From Plutella xylostella (taxonomy: Eukaryota; Arthropoda; Insecta; Lepidoptera; Plutellidae): a stretch of DNA of 64,000 bases. The first letter of the stretch is position 1. Each line of letters begins with the position of its first letter. The notes below the pieces were generated by a model that saw only the letters and a program-made list of their open reading frames with translations, was not told the origin of the DNA and made no database searches. The translations under genes were made by a program, and so were the position numbers. The stretch covers positions 4,233,501 through 4,297,500 of the forward strand of contig NC_064011.1 in assembly GCF_932276165.1 (NCBI RefSeq). Direction: 5' to 3'. Positions 32,857 through 45,100 of this stretch are shown here, piece after piece.

Positions 32857-33058
32857 GGCCCGGGTCTCCTATTTACTCCGTAGGTCGCGTCAAGTGTCAC
32901 CGCCGTAGGCCGCGTCACGATACTCACTACATCTATGCGCCAACGTCGGCGTGTGAGGGAGGGAGACCGCATCAGTACATTTCTATAGTGAGCATCGTGA
33001 CGCGGCCTACGGCGTGATGTCAGGTCGGGACCTACGGTGTAAATAGGAGACCCGGGCC
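32857..33058. mobile_element. GC-rich foldback MITE, copy 2
   Basis: TAA-flanked (32854-32856, 33059-33061). Nearly identical to 27674-27870 on the left and in the centre; the right arm differs slightly. It lies ~530 bp upstream of the ABHD12 start codon. Confidence 0.88.
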
Positions 33059-33750
33059 TAACAAACTCTGACGGAATATTGGATAATAAGTATATTATTA
33101 TAAGCCAATACAAGATATAGCCTTCAGAATAAGATAAGATAAGATCAAATTTGAAAAAATTATCCATGTAAAAATAATATAGGTGAATCCCCTTTCGGCT
33201 CATATTTGCCAGATTATATAACTAATACAGCTACAATACATAATCCATAACAAACACAAGCAGCATTACTTATCAGTCTAAACAGTATTTATTTTGAGGT
33301 ACGGACCCCTAAAAATCATTATCATGGTCATCATCTGCCTATAACCAGTCATCACTCTTGCGCGACTGGACCGACCTTAGACAGGTAGCCGATATTGGCT
33401 GGATACGTAAGAGGGTTCTTACGAGAGACCAACGTCACTGCAACCCACTGCTGATTTCATAAATAGGTACCGAAGGATATGAATAAATTCTCGATAATAA
33501 TTTGTATCGACAATAGCATAAGTCGATAGTTGGTACCCAAGGAACAACACTAGAAGCAGAAATCTCTGCAGCAAAGGCAGTAACCAATGACATGACATGC
33601 ATTATTTGAATAAGTTCTTAAGTTAGCCAATAGATGGCAGCATTTTCACTTTATTCTTTATGTTATACAGTTTTGTATGAAACCTTGTTATAAAAACTTT
33701 TATAATGGAAATGATTTTAATCTAGCTAGATAACGGCTAATGATTTACGT

Positions 33751-33845
33751 ATAGTGCAATCGGCACGTTTGATACAACGAGATACAGTCGTGGCTCGCGC
33801 AGCAGCGGCAGTGCTCCGAAACTTCGTTTTTCGGCATACTCATAG
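33751..33845 (+). repeat. Half copy of the CACGCTTAATACAACGAGAT repeat
   Basis: GGCACGTTTGATACAACGAG, ATACAGTCGTGGC and CTCCGAAACTTCG match the left side of the inverted-repeat element at 47682-47784, but there is no inverted right arm. Confidence 0.55.
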
Positions 33846-33934
33846 TTATGAAGTGACCCCACAGCGTATTTCTTGCTGTTATTTTTCTCTCAGGCACTAC
33901 CGTATCTTGATATGCGGTAACAAATCCTTACTAA

Positions 33935-34140
33935 TCCTTATCCTTACTAATATTATAAATGCGAAAGTAACTGTGTCTGTCTGTCTGTTACTCTTTCACG
34001 CCAAAACTACTGAACGGATTTGTTTGAAATTTGGTACACATACGGTCTAGACCCTGGGAAAGAACATAGGCTACTTTTTATCCCGGAATTCCCACGGGAA
34101 AACTTTGTAGGCGAAGCGAAGCGCGCGGGAACAGCTAGTC
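33935..34140 (-). repeat. Widespread insect interspersed repeat, copy 1
   Basis: Inverse of the sequence at 34868-35068 and 58989-59191. Landmarks are CTAGCTGTTCCCGCG, AAAAGTTTTCCCGTGGGAAT, TCCGGGATAAAAAGTAGCC, AGTAGTTTTGGCGTGAAAG, (ACAG)n and TTTCGCATTTATAATATTAG. Non-coding; its class (SINE or Helitron-like) is not settled here. Confidence 0.75.
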
Positions 34141-34173
34141 TTCAATAAAGTACTATTTTATTATTGTAATTTG

Positions 34174-34442
34174 TGAGATAAATAAATAAATAAATAAATA
34201 TGTGGGGACATCTCACACACGGCCATCCGACCCCAAGCTAGGCAGAACCTGTGTTATGGGTGTCGGACAGCTGATATATCTACACAAATACATAGATAGA
34301 TAGATACTAAATATAAATATCAACACCCAAGACCCGAGTACAAATATCTGTCTTTAAACAAATATCTGCCCCAGCCGGGAATCGAACCCGGGACCTTCGG
34401 CTCAGTAGTCAGGGTCACTAACCACTACGCCATTCGGTCGTC
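34174..34442 (-). mobile_element. tRNA-derived SINE, subfamily A, copy 3
   Basis: As 19369-19630, with an (AAAT)n tail. Directly beyond its head is a partial repeat of the head (GCTATGACCACTACGCCGCG). Confidence 0.87.
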
Positions 34443-34867
34443 TACGCTATGACCACTACGCCGCGCCGCCGCCGGTTCTCCACATATTTATGGAAATCCG
34501 TTTGGTCCGATGCGTAAGATACCGTTAGGTGGAAGCTTACCTTCATACAGGGTTGGCTTTTATCTCTTTAGCTGCCTGTACAAAGCACTACTTACGTACA
34601 TTTTATTACCTTACTCATTCAACGTAAGGGCCCTTGTAGTGTTTTGTATCGTGAGAGAAAATTGCAGTGACTTTATTGGAAAACTCTTTTTATCATCCTA
34701 TAACTCTATCTTTCTTATAAAGGGTGTTGCGAAATGGTGTTTTAAACAGAATGACAAGATAATACAGTAAATTGAAATAATAATAACTACAGATCACATC
34801 GTGCATCAAATTTATAGTTAATTAAGATCCTACCTTATCAACAGGACAACAGATTTATACGTATATA

Positions 34868-35068
34868 CTAGCTGTTCCCGCGCGCTTCACTTCGCCTTAA
34901 AAAGTTTTCCCGTGGGAATTCCGGGATAAAAAGTAGCCTATGTTTTTTCCCAGGGTCTAGACCGTATGTATACCAAATTTCATTCAAATCCGTTCAGTAG
35001 TTTTGGCGTGAAAGAGTAACAGACAGACAGACACAGTTACTTTCGCATTTATAATATTAGTTAGGATT
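34868..35068 (+). repeat. Widespread insect interspersed repeat, copy 2
   Basis: ACTAGCTGTTCCCGCGCGCT…TTTATAATATTAGTTAGG, with an ACAGACAGACAGACA run before the end. Confidence 0.75.
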
Positions 35069-35289
35069 ATCTTAACTAATATTCATAATCATAATTACTT
35101 GTGCATGACGGGTAAGGGAAGTATAGTGACATAACTCCAGTTAACTCCACCCTGCGTAAGTTAACATCCAAATAAGTATATAGGTATATGTATAAAAAAT
35201 TCATTTCATTTTAAATTTTTTTTAATATTCTCGTTCCTATACTATTAGTATAGGCAGGGTACTTTAAACAAACTTATGCCGTTCACATT

Positions 35290-35430
35290 TATCTTTTTCT
35301 GTTCAAGGCAAAACTCTGGAGCTAGGCTGGCTGAGCTGAAATCAAGGGGACATGTACTAAAGTTCCACCGGAGAGAGCCACGTACCAACAGGAACTTCAC
35401 CTCCTCTCAGAATAGAATAGGTACTTACTG
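35290..35430 (-). repeat. Interspersed repeat, inverted copy of 19040-19205
   Basis: GGAGCTAGGCTGGCTGAGCT, GAGAGCCACGTAC and CTCTCAGAATAGAATAG in opposite orientation to the 19 kb copy. Confidence 0.6.
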
Positions 35431-35690
35431 AAATAAATAGATTAAATAGGTAAGTGTGGGTAAATAATCATGAATTAAATTTAAAAAAAAACTTAAATTT
35501 TAGTATTTTCTTTATAATAAGTAGGTAATTATTACGGGGAAAAAACCACAGGTGTCACTCTAAGCATCCGTAAAGCCCCTGACTAAAGATGCAGCTTACA
35601 TAATAATCGACACCCCTATCAAACAAGCGTGAATGGAAAAGTGGCCCTCGTGTGGTTTCGGAACGCAATCACGCCACATGTCAGACTGTA

Positions 35691-36722
35691 TAGTGCCACA
35701 ATCTTATCTGTTCCGGTGGTCAAAATGTGCAACTAACGTGACGTCATTGTCAAAAGTCATTTCATACTCTGCGTTATTTGAGTTGTCAATATCTGCGAAG
35801 AGGCTGACGCTACGTTATTTAATTTGTTTTGTGATTATCTGCGTGAAAATAATGCCAAAAGCGCTGAAAAGTGATGCAAGAAAAGTAATACTAGATATAT
35901 TTGCTTTTATGCAGGAAGAATAACGTATTCAGGCGCCTATAATTCCATTTGATAAATTGGAAGAACGAGTTGCAGCGGCTACAGGTTAGTGTTGCCAAAT
36001 ATGACGAATAATTTTACCCATATACTCACATGTAATTTTATTAATATTTTCACCCCATCCCGTGCTCAACTGCTGGGGCACGGGATGGGTCATAATGAAA
36101 AGTACATAATCTAAATTTTTCTTTGATTACAGGTGACATGTTACTTTGAATCTTAGGCAGTATACCAAGAAGAATTTCGCGCTCCTGCAACGATTTTAGA
36201 CGAAATAATGATGATTAATGACATCTTCTCCCAACCGATCAAGGGTTGGCTGGAAGAAATAGCTTTTTGGCAATTAGCCTTTGCACATTGTCTGAATTGC
36301 TTTTAATTTTATGCCCTTATTTCTTGTTACTTTAGAAAATGTTAAATAAAGTGTTCATAAATAAATAAATAATAATTACTTAATAGTTTTTTTTAAGTCT
36401 ATCTATCTCTTCATTCCCACGACCCACAGATATTACCAAGGTATATCATTGTAATCTAGTTTTAATCTCTTATCAGAACTAATTTTGTTTCTGTTCGCCG
36501 TGGACATATTTTCCATACAACAAGTGTCGTTTGATATATTATATCCTCTTTCATTTATTATCGGCCCTATATTTTGATTTATTTATACTTATGAATGTAA
36601 CTTTAGGTAATAGCAGATATGCATTGTCGTTTAAACCACAAATAGGCAAAATTTAATCGATGGCATCACTGGATTCGATCACAGCGACTCCCGTCACCGG
36701 AACAGATAAGATTGTGGCACTA
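35691..36722 (+). mobile_element. TA-flanked DNA transposon with a transposase remnant
   Basis: TA at 35689-35690 and 36723-36724. Ends TAGTGCCACAATCTTATCTG and the exact inverse, extending to CCGGTG (~27 bp). About 1.03 kb. It encodes a short N-terminal transposase fragment (35852-35984); the rest is non-coding. Confidence 0.85.
35852..35984 (+). pseudogene. N-terminal transposase fragment (IS630/Tc1-type helix-turn-helix, tentative)
   Basis: MPKALKSDARKVILDIFAFM… then a TAA, and in the same frame RIQAPIIPFDKLEERVAAAT, ending at a GT that resembles a donor (ACAG|GTTAGT). The pattern of a basic start, a helix and AAATG resembles N-termini of insect IS630/Tc1-type transposases as I know them. 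No catalytic domain follows. Family assignment is inference. Confidence 0.5.
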
Positions 36723-36724
36723 TA

Positions 36725-37562
36725 CTTAGTTCTTCAATGGTATTGTAGTGATTCTGAACGCACAAATGTTATTTTTCGTTGTGTCAAAATTTTAATTTGA
36801 ACGTAGAAGAGGTTTACCTACAGCCCTAAAAGGCAATATTTGTGTTTTGTTTAACATTGCTAACAGGTAATTTAAAATGTTTATTATAGTTTCTTCAGAA
36901 GTAAAAAGCCGATTTTGATAAAATATGTTTAAGAACACTCTACGTTTCTGTTTGTTCTTAGACATATTTTATCAAAATCGGCTTAGCCGTTCCTAAGTTT
37001 TGCGACTGTAAGGGTGGCTTGCACGACAAAGTAAATCAAAATTATTTTTTTGTCTCTTGCTCTGACAGTATAATTTTAGTGTTGAATGACGGGCGTTTTT
37101 AACATTGGTTAAGTTATTTAATTCATAGACAAGACACTTAGGTGCAGATTGCAGTGAAATATCTGCAGTCATAATGAATTTCTAAACAGTCCCAGCAGTC
37201 GTCGAATATTCATTACTGGCAACCCCGCAGCGAAAATTGGCGCGGAATTCCTAGTGAGTGTTGTACTCTACTAGTGATGGGGTGGTGTATTGTAATAAAA
37301 TATGGTAGTTATCGATATTTCTTTAATATAAAATATATTTACTTTAAATGATTATAATACAACTTATTATTCTGACAGCAGGGAGCTACGGGAGCAGCAA
37401 TTGCGTAGGTAATTCCCTCTTTTTCAAGTTATTTAATTTGTGAATGCAGTTCCTAATTGAATAAAACGAAAATTTTGGAAATAGAAACAGACAATGTCTT
37501 TTAAGAGTGTCAGTGACAACTTCTAGATATCATCTGTGTTTGACACGTAGGTATATGTAAGT
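36725..37562. other. No gene seen
   Basis: AT-rich. One solo end of the GATTCTGAAGG MITE family lies near 36745, and an inverted pair (AAAAGCCGATTTTGATAAAAT near 36905 and ATTTTATCAAAATCGGCTTA near 36964) forms a short hairpin. Confidence 0.45.
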
Positions 37563-37922
37563 GTCAATTCACACGTACCACAACCACACCACGTTGCAGA
37601 GACAAGTTGTGTCAATGTTAATGTGGTCAAGCTGTGGTTACGTGTGAATAGAGTCGTAGCAGCTTTTTGCAGTTGCGTTGTGGTAGCGACAAAACGTCGA
37701 TGTGGTTGCGTTGTCGCTGTCGTTGCGATATGGTAACGATGTGGTCGTATGCAGTTAATAGGGAGAGCAGGTGGACGCGGTGGTCGATAACAACGGTAAA
37801 ATGTGGCGCGTGTGAATTGGATTATTCATTTTCAATACAAAATATATGCCCGACCACACGGCATCGTTATTGTGTGGTTGTGGCTGTGGTGTGGTTGTGG
37901 TACCTACATCTGAATTGACCTA
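37563..37922. mobile_element. hAT-like MITE with GTGGT-rich interior
   Basis: Flanked by the 8 bp repeat ATGTAAGT (37555-37562 and 37923-37930), as expected for hAT. The ends contain GTCAATTCACACGTACCACA and, inverted, GTCAATTCAGATGTAGGTAC, followed on both arms by CCACAACCACACCAC. The middle is unusually rich in GTGGT, GTTGCG and CGATGTGG words for this AT-rich region. No coding capacity. Confidence 0.7.
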
Positions 37923-40066
37923 ATGTAAGTACGTATCACGGACGTATAGAAATTAGCCAGTCAAAATAGCGTCACTCGACGACAGTTGACAGCCCAAGGT
38001 GCGATCTAATAAATAACTGTAACGGGGTTACCACGAACGAACATTGGCAATGAATATTCCCTAAGCAGTGACTCGGGAAGACGCCTTTCATACACCGATA
38101 GGTAAACATACGTAAAAGTTATCGATATTTTAGATACGTCTGTATCAGTACATCACTACAACAACGAGCGAGAGGGGCTGCAGAAATTTAATATTATTCA
38201 TAATATAGTTGCACTCTTGTTGGCTGAGGGTTTCATATCATCACCTCCCGTAGTGATGTGGCCACAAATTGCCTCTCCTTGCCTCTTGTAACGTGCTGTT
38301 TGTTTAGATAGGTTATTAGGTTTTTTTTTATTACTTTTATTCGGTTCGGAATTTCTGAATCGGAACCATGAGTGCATTGTACTTATAAAAAAATGGCACT
38401 ACGGCTCGCGACTTAATTATCACGTGAGAAGAAATGTACAGCGAAAAGTGGGTGGCTCGCTTGCGAGTCACCTCTACTACCCCATCGAGGATTACAGTCG
38501 TGACTCGTGAGCACATTATGTACCTACCTATGTAAGTTATGATACGGAAGATTAAAAAAAAAAAAACGGTTTTTTTCTAAATCAATTTAGGAACGCTTCT
38601 TCAAACACATAATAAAGAAATGAAATATTTAATAAAACAATAACATCACAATTATAATTTCAATTAATAGGTACTTACCTACAAACAAATTATTTGGTCC
38701 ACATACCTAATGAAATAAAAAATTTGGTGAGTTATTGTTTAAAAGTATAACATTTCACCTACATACATAAGTGTCACAAATACAGAGTGATTTTTGTTAT
38801 AATGCTTGGCAGGACCTCCGACCCGCCGCGGTCGGAGAGTTTGGCATTAAATTAACTTATTACTTATTACATTATATTAACTAGGTAGTCTAACTTTGCT
38901 TACTTGGGTATGAACTTTACCCAAATTTGGTAGGTTATTAAATGCTGTAGGTAAATTCCAAAGTCCGAACCATTGCAACTGGGTTAGTAGATTCACAGTT
39001 GTGTCATTTCAGAAACAGACACTAATAGTTTACTATTATTATTATTATTGTAGGTACTTACTGTATTTAAATCCGATGTGATTGGGACGTACAATTTAAT
39101 TACAGGGAGTGGGCCTCGAGCTATTTAATTTCAGTAATGGCTTCGAAGACTTTGAAAATGGCCGCTGGGTTAGTGAAGTACTTATCACTTTATTATTAAA
39201 CAAAATAATAGGAAACGTTTAAAAAAATTAACTACATGCTGTGGCTATCTTTGGCCCGTAAAGGTGAGTGTTAATACGAACCTAGGTATGCGTCCATTCT
39301 ATCGGTAATTCGGTATTTATCGTAGGTTTGTATCACACCAAATGGATTGGCATAAATGTATGAAGAAACGGGGCGTCGCGTCAGTACCTAATGCCGATAA
39401 AGTGGACTCACTCATCCGTTTTGTACGATGCCGAAAGGTGCATGCTTACGATTAATGAAATTTCTAAGATCAGACCCGAAGGATGAGCATCTTATAATTA
39501 GCAATCAACTATCCTTCAAAGCGTTACTAGGGCTAAAATCAATGAAAATTTATTTATAAACTGTAGGTACCTAACCTATACCTAAGTACTTTCTGCCCGT
39601 AGTAAAATTTCACAAAACTAAGAAGGTTTCTATGGAGAAGTAAATATTTAATATAAGTACCTACTTTACTAATCTATGCAAACCTTCATTAGTATTTAAC
39701 ATCATAAAATTACTAGAAAGATAATAAAGAAAATGCAACAGAAAAGCTTTGTCTTTTCCACCTACGACTTCTATTCAATAAGTATAAATCTCCGAAACAG
39801 CATTATTTATTACTAACTCAATTTCGCCCACCTACGTGCGACATCAATTGTTTATTTCGACGTAGATATAAAAAGAGCATCCTCCACATCCCGAATGCTG
39901 TACAAAAAACACATCTTTTGGGCCCATACTCCGTTAAATAAAACAAAAGAGACTACAAAGACATATCGGTAAAACAATTGGCGTCCTATCGACATAACAC
40001 GTCACATCCCTATATCGCGGCATTTGAAAATCGAACTTTCGAACCATTGAGTTTAGAAGCGATTGT
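37923..40066. other. No gene seen; two repeat traces
   Basis: 38385-38515 shares GTGAGAAGAAATGTACAGCG, AAAAGTGGGTGGCTCGCTTG and ATTACAGTCGTGACTCGTG with 62600-62720, inverted there. 39300-39480 resembles 60600-60760 and 34480-34560 (ATTTATG, GATGCG, GCCGAAAGGTG). The remainder is AT-rich. Confidence 0.45.
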
Positions 40067-40069
40067 TTG

Positions 40070-40314
40070 TATTGTCAGCCAGTGCTGTGCAGCCTTTTGT
40101 TTCGCAGGCAAGGAAAGTGGTTACATATTTATAAAATGGAATCGATTTTAAATGGGCCAATGGTTGGTCTCGATTTGAGAGGCGGGAAACGGTTAGCCCC
40201 TCCCAGCATTGGCTGTCGCATGAGTGTCGAGCGCGCTTTTTTGTTCATTCTGTTGGCAGCCGTCGAAGAGAACGGACGGTTATTTGCGATTTATGAGTAA
40301 AAAATATGGGATAA
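40070..40314 (+). promoter_or_regulatory. Candidate promoter and non-coding first exon
   Basis: An island less AT-rich than its surroundings, with TATTTATAAAATGG (~40124), GGGCCAATGG (CCAAT-like, ~40153), AGCATTGGCTG (inverted CCAAT), TCATTCTGTT (initiator-like, ~40243) and a donor GATAAG|GTAAGG at 40314. No downstream exon was identified, so this stays a candidate. Confidence 0.3.
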
Positions 40315-40897
40315 GGTAAGGAGCGTTTGCAATGGGGCAACGAATTTGTGGCAGTAGATTATTTTACTATAATATCATAGCAGAAATCTTGTAAGTATTG
40401 TAGGGAAATAAAACCTACTTTGAGATTATTTAAATAAATATGCTTATCAATTTTCAACACATGTTTCATCATAGCATATTGTTTATCAAAATTGATTTGG
40501 TGCCACCTAATTGTAATTATTGATTTACTCAAGGACTCAATCATTATCAGGCAGAAGTAGGTAATTCAATTTTCTTTATCAAAAAAGTAGCATTCGCGCA
40601 AATAACCATTTTATGTCTGTAATAGAAAAAAATGTTCTTTACTAACAGTTTTTTAGATCTATAGTCTATAATAGGTAATTGAATTTCAGTTATATATGGC
40701 TGGGCTAAGTATTGGGCTGGGCTGAGCCAGTTATTAACTGGAAGACAAAGTGTTACGAACCCAGTTTTTTATTTTTTTATTATTGTTATATTATGAATTA
40801 ACCGATATTGAAAACGATTAAGAACTTTTTGCCTCAGTAAACACAAAAACTATAAGATCCCTCTTTTCCGAACGTAATAATTTGAATACTGTAAAAA

Positions 40898-41138
40898 TAC
40901 ACTCACGGGCAATGAAAAGGTTCCACTGAGAAAAACACGAAGTTACTTCTAAATGAAAAAGGCTAGCTTAGTGACGCCTTCTGCAACATTGAAGTGCATT
41001 TAACAGAGCATTAGGATATATATAACCAACTAAAAACAATAAAATTTTGTTCAAATTTTTAATAAAATGTTTGAAAAAATTGGGGTTGTTTGGTATCGGC
41101 ATTTTATGAGTGGAACTTTTTCATTGCCCGGGAGTGTA
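40898..41138. mobile_element. MITE (TACACTC…GGGCAATGAAAA ends), copy 1
   Basis: TACACTCACGGGCAATGAAA…TTCCACT at the left and AGTGGAAC…TTCATTGCCCGGGAGTGTA at the right. Other copies: 57485-57662 (left end lost), 58725-58957 (full) and a short one at 56790-56872. Confidence 0.75.
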
Positions 41139-41767
41139 TAAAGATAGGGAAAATTGGGCACAACAAATACACCTCTGGTTACCCCGTAAGCAGAATTACA
41201 AGCATCATAATAATATTCATGTACATACATATGCACCTAAAGTACCTATGTGTGTTTTGTATCTATGTATAATATGTATGTGTGTTATGTATAATATATA
41301 AGTGTAGATATGCAACGTAAAAGCGAGTAGCGACCCCTCGGATATTAAATCTTGCATCTATTAGTCGCATCCACTCCTACGTTATCTATGGTTTTACGAT
41401 CCACTTCTGCGGGGTCCACTCTCTAAATCGACGAACGAACGAACAAGTATTGTCACGCAATCAGAGCCGCGAGCACAGGATTCGAAACCTCCGTTTACGT
41501 TGCGTATCGTCAAATGTCACTGTCAAAATGTAAGGCATCTATTCTATTCTATTCTATTCTCTGTGGGGGTGTAAGTACCTGCACCTGGCTCTCTCGAGTG
41601 GAACCTTTGTGCATATCCCCAAGGTCTAAACTGCCTTCCTAAGCTTGGACCATTTCCCACCACGCAGGTCCACTGCGGGTTGGTGGGTTCACATACCTAG
41701 ATGTGCTAAATCTAGATATGCAGGTTTCCTCACGATGTTTTCCTTCACCGTAAGAGCGATGGTATAA

Positions 41768-41891
41768 TGTAACGTCAGTGAAACACAGAGGCTAATGGTT
41801 GACTGATTTATTACTAATGTCACACCGCATACATACATATAGCAACACAGGTAGGTAGGTTAAGATATATATATAGCTACTTATCCTAACA
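41768..41891 (-). repeat. 3' LTR of the gypsy-type element
   Basis: Minus strand starts TGTTAGGATAAGTAGC and ends CACTGACGTTACA. It matches the other LTR base for base as far as I can read. Confidence 0.92.
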
Positions 41892-42149
41892 TCTTCCCCT
41901 CTCAAATGACATGCTTACTAAAAAACACAACTAGATAATACTACATAGTATTCAAAGAATAATGTACATACCTACTAAAGAATTATGTACCTACTAAAGA
42001 ATTTACACCCTAAGAAGTTCACAGTTAGAATACTTATATTAACATCCTATAGTAATTACTTACTCGGAAGACACGCATTAACAATTTAACACACTACATC
42101 ATAACAACGTAAACAAATGAAGTTATTTCTGTTTTAAGTTGGTAGGTAC

Positions 42150-45100
42150 TTAGTTATTATTCTTATTAACTCGTTGAGCCCTATTGAGAGCGCGCAACGC
42201 TCGGGCCGACATGTCGGAGGGCAACAGCTGATGCGGCGGCGGTGACGTCACTTGTTTACTGTTACTGCCACCGACCGGGCTATTATGGTCAGCCGCCGCC
42301 GTGTCCCCTTCACCCTCTGACGCATCCTCAAATGTAACGTCAGCATCCTTATCAACTTCTACCGAGTCATTGGCAACTACATTAGCATTAGCCCGCGTTA
42401 ATGAATATCGGTTTCTATTTACTGGAATCAGCTGATCCGAATGTCTCCGCCATTGTACCTCTCGACCTACGTCAACTTTGTACGAAACTGGTCCGGTTTG
42501 TTCGACTAGCTTCCCTTCCGTCCACTTCCCCCCCCGCGCGGAGTAATCCCTGGCCAGCACGGTGTCCCCCGGGCGCAGCGCGGGGCGCGGGGAGCCCGGC
42601 GCGTTCTGCTGCTGGCGCCGCTGCGCGCGCTGCACCGCGGCCGCCACGTCGGGGCGCAGCGCGTCCAGCCGCGAGCGCAGGCGCCGCCCCATCAACGCGA
42701 CCGCCGGGGCCACCCCCGTCGTTGCATGGGGACAGTTACGGTATTGCAAAAGAAATTTTGATAAAGCGGTAGCAACGTCCTCCCCCTCATGTAAAGCCCG
42801 TTTTAAACATTTTTTTATTGTTTTTACGGCATTCTCTGCCGCCCCGTTACCTTGCGGCCTATAAGGAGCTGACGTTACATGTTGAATGCAATTCTTTTCA
42901 CAAAATTCCTTAAACTCTAAACTAAAGAACGGCGGGCCATTATCGGTCACCAATTGCGAGGGTAAACCCTGTGATGCAAAGACTGATCTGAATGCGGCTA
43001 TTGTCGATCGCGAATCTGTACTACGCATCATAATGGCTTCAATCCATTTGGAGTGTGCATCGACTATTATTAGGTACTTTTTACCTCCACATTCCCCGAA
43101 ATCCGCATGAACTCTTTGCCACGGGTTGAGTGGGAACTCCCAGGGGTGCAGCGGGGCGCGCGGGGGCGCGTCGCGGACCGCGCGGCACGCGCTGCACATT
43201 TTACAAATATCTTCTATATCTCGATCTAAAGTAGACCAATAAACATAATTTCGTGATAAATTTTTCATTTTATTTATACCCAAGTGGCCCTCATGAATTT
43301 CTTCTAAAATCTTTTTATGTAAAGTGCCCGGTATCACTATTCTGTACTTATAAATTAGACAACCTAAGTCAATTGTTAGTTCATGTTTACGCGCAAAATA
43401 TGGTTTTTCTTCCTCGCAAGTGGTGTTCGACGGCCAACCAAATAAAACATAACCATAGATTTTACTTAGCAACACATCTTTCTTTGTCTCTTTAGCAATG
43501 TCATGGAAACTTATAGGCAATGACTCCTCAATCAAGTTTATATAGTTAACAACGTCCTTTACACGACCTTGCTGAGGTAACGGTAAACGCGATAATGCGT
43601 CGGCCGGGCCATTGTCCGCCGATCTAACAAATTCGACTGTAAAATCATACGCAGCTAAACGAGCTGCCCACCTCTGAAGGCGACTAGCTGCCGTCTGAGG
43701 AATACCCCCTTTAGCCCCAAAAATGTAACTCAACGGCTGATGGTCCGTTCGTAAAATGAATCGACGGCCAAATAGGTACTGATGGTGTTTGGTAATTCCG
43801 TAAAATATAGCTAGCGCTTCCTTGTCGAGCTGACTATAATTACGTTCGGCCGGGCTGAGCGTGCGCGACACGCAGCTGACGGGGCGCTCGGAGCCGTCCT
43901 CGTAGCGGTGCGCCAGCACGCCGCCCAGCCCGTGCGCGCTGCTGTCCACCGACAGCACCACGGCGCGCCCCTCCTCGTAGTGGGCTAGTACACGTTCACT
44001 CAGCAAAGCCTGTTTCGCCTCTAAAAAAGCCTTATCACATAATGAGTCCCATTTCCAGCTCGCTTCCTTTCTTAACAAATTATGCAATGGATGAAGTAAG
44101 CTACTCAGGTTAGGAATGAATTTTCCATAATAATTTAACATCCCTAAAAAACTTTTTAATTGCGATACATCTTCAGGTCGTGGCGCACTGGAAATGGCCT
44201 CTAATTTCGTTGGATCAGGCCTCAAGCCATCCTTATCTATTATAAAGCCCAAGTATTTGACCTCATTTTTCATAAATTCACATTTACTTAGTTTAATAGT
44301 GAGTCCCATGTTACGTAACCGTTCGAGTACAGCCCTGAGATTACTTATATGCTCTTTTTCATTAGCACCCGTACAGCAAATGTCATCTAAAAATACTACA
44401 GTACCAGGCACCCCTCGTAGTGTCTCTTCCATTAACTTTTGGAATTTTTCTGGAATGCACGATAACCCGTACGGGGTACGGCGGTAGGCAAATGTACCCA
44501 TGTGCGTCGTGATAGCCGTGTACGGCTGAGAGTCTTCAGATAAAAGACACTGTTCATAGGCATGTTTCAAATCTATCTTTGAAAATTTTTCCCCCCCGCT
44601 CAAATTAGCAAATAATTCCTCAATGCGAGGTAAAGGGTAAAAGTCCCTCTTTAATTTAGGGTTAATTGTGATCTTATAATCACCGCATATTCGTACCTCG
44701 CCATTCTCCTTGACGACCGGTACGATGGGGGTGCCGTAGTCTGAGTGGTGGACGCGGTACACCGAGCCGTCGGCCTGCAGCCGCTGCAGCTCGGCCTCCA
44801 CGCGCGCCCGCAGCGCCAGCGGCACGGGCCGCGCGCGCACGTACACGCCCTCCGCGTCACTCAGCTGTAATCGAATGGTTTGTTTACATGTACCCAACTT
44901 ATCTGTAAACACCTCAGGAAACTCCGCCCGTAACTGGTTCACTAATGAGGTCTCGGTTATTTCATTAAAGTTTATCTGATTAACTTTGAGTGCCCGCATC
45001 CAATCCCTGCCTAGTAAGGGACGGTTACCATTTTTTATCACGTATAGTGATAAGCCCTTAGCCTTTTCAACCCCCAAGGTAACGTCTACGTTAATATAAC

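Noticed and set aside
22139..34442. CRISPR-like array from repeated near-identical segments
   Set aside because: The repeats are ~260 bp SINEs and dispersed MITEs at irregular distances in a eukaryotic genome.
36905..36985. Inverted pair around AAGCCGATTTTGATAAAAT as a possible miRNA hairpin
   Set aside because: Arms are short and AT-rich, with no supporting context; the sequence alone does not distinguish it from chance.
42401..42864. Open frames on the plus strand antisense to the integrase C-terminus
   Set aside because: They have no domain and mirror the GC-rich gag-pol code.
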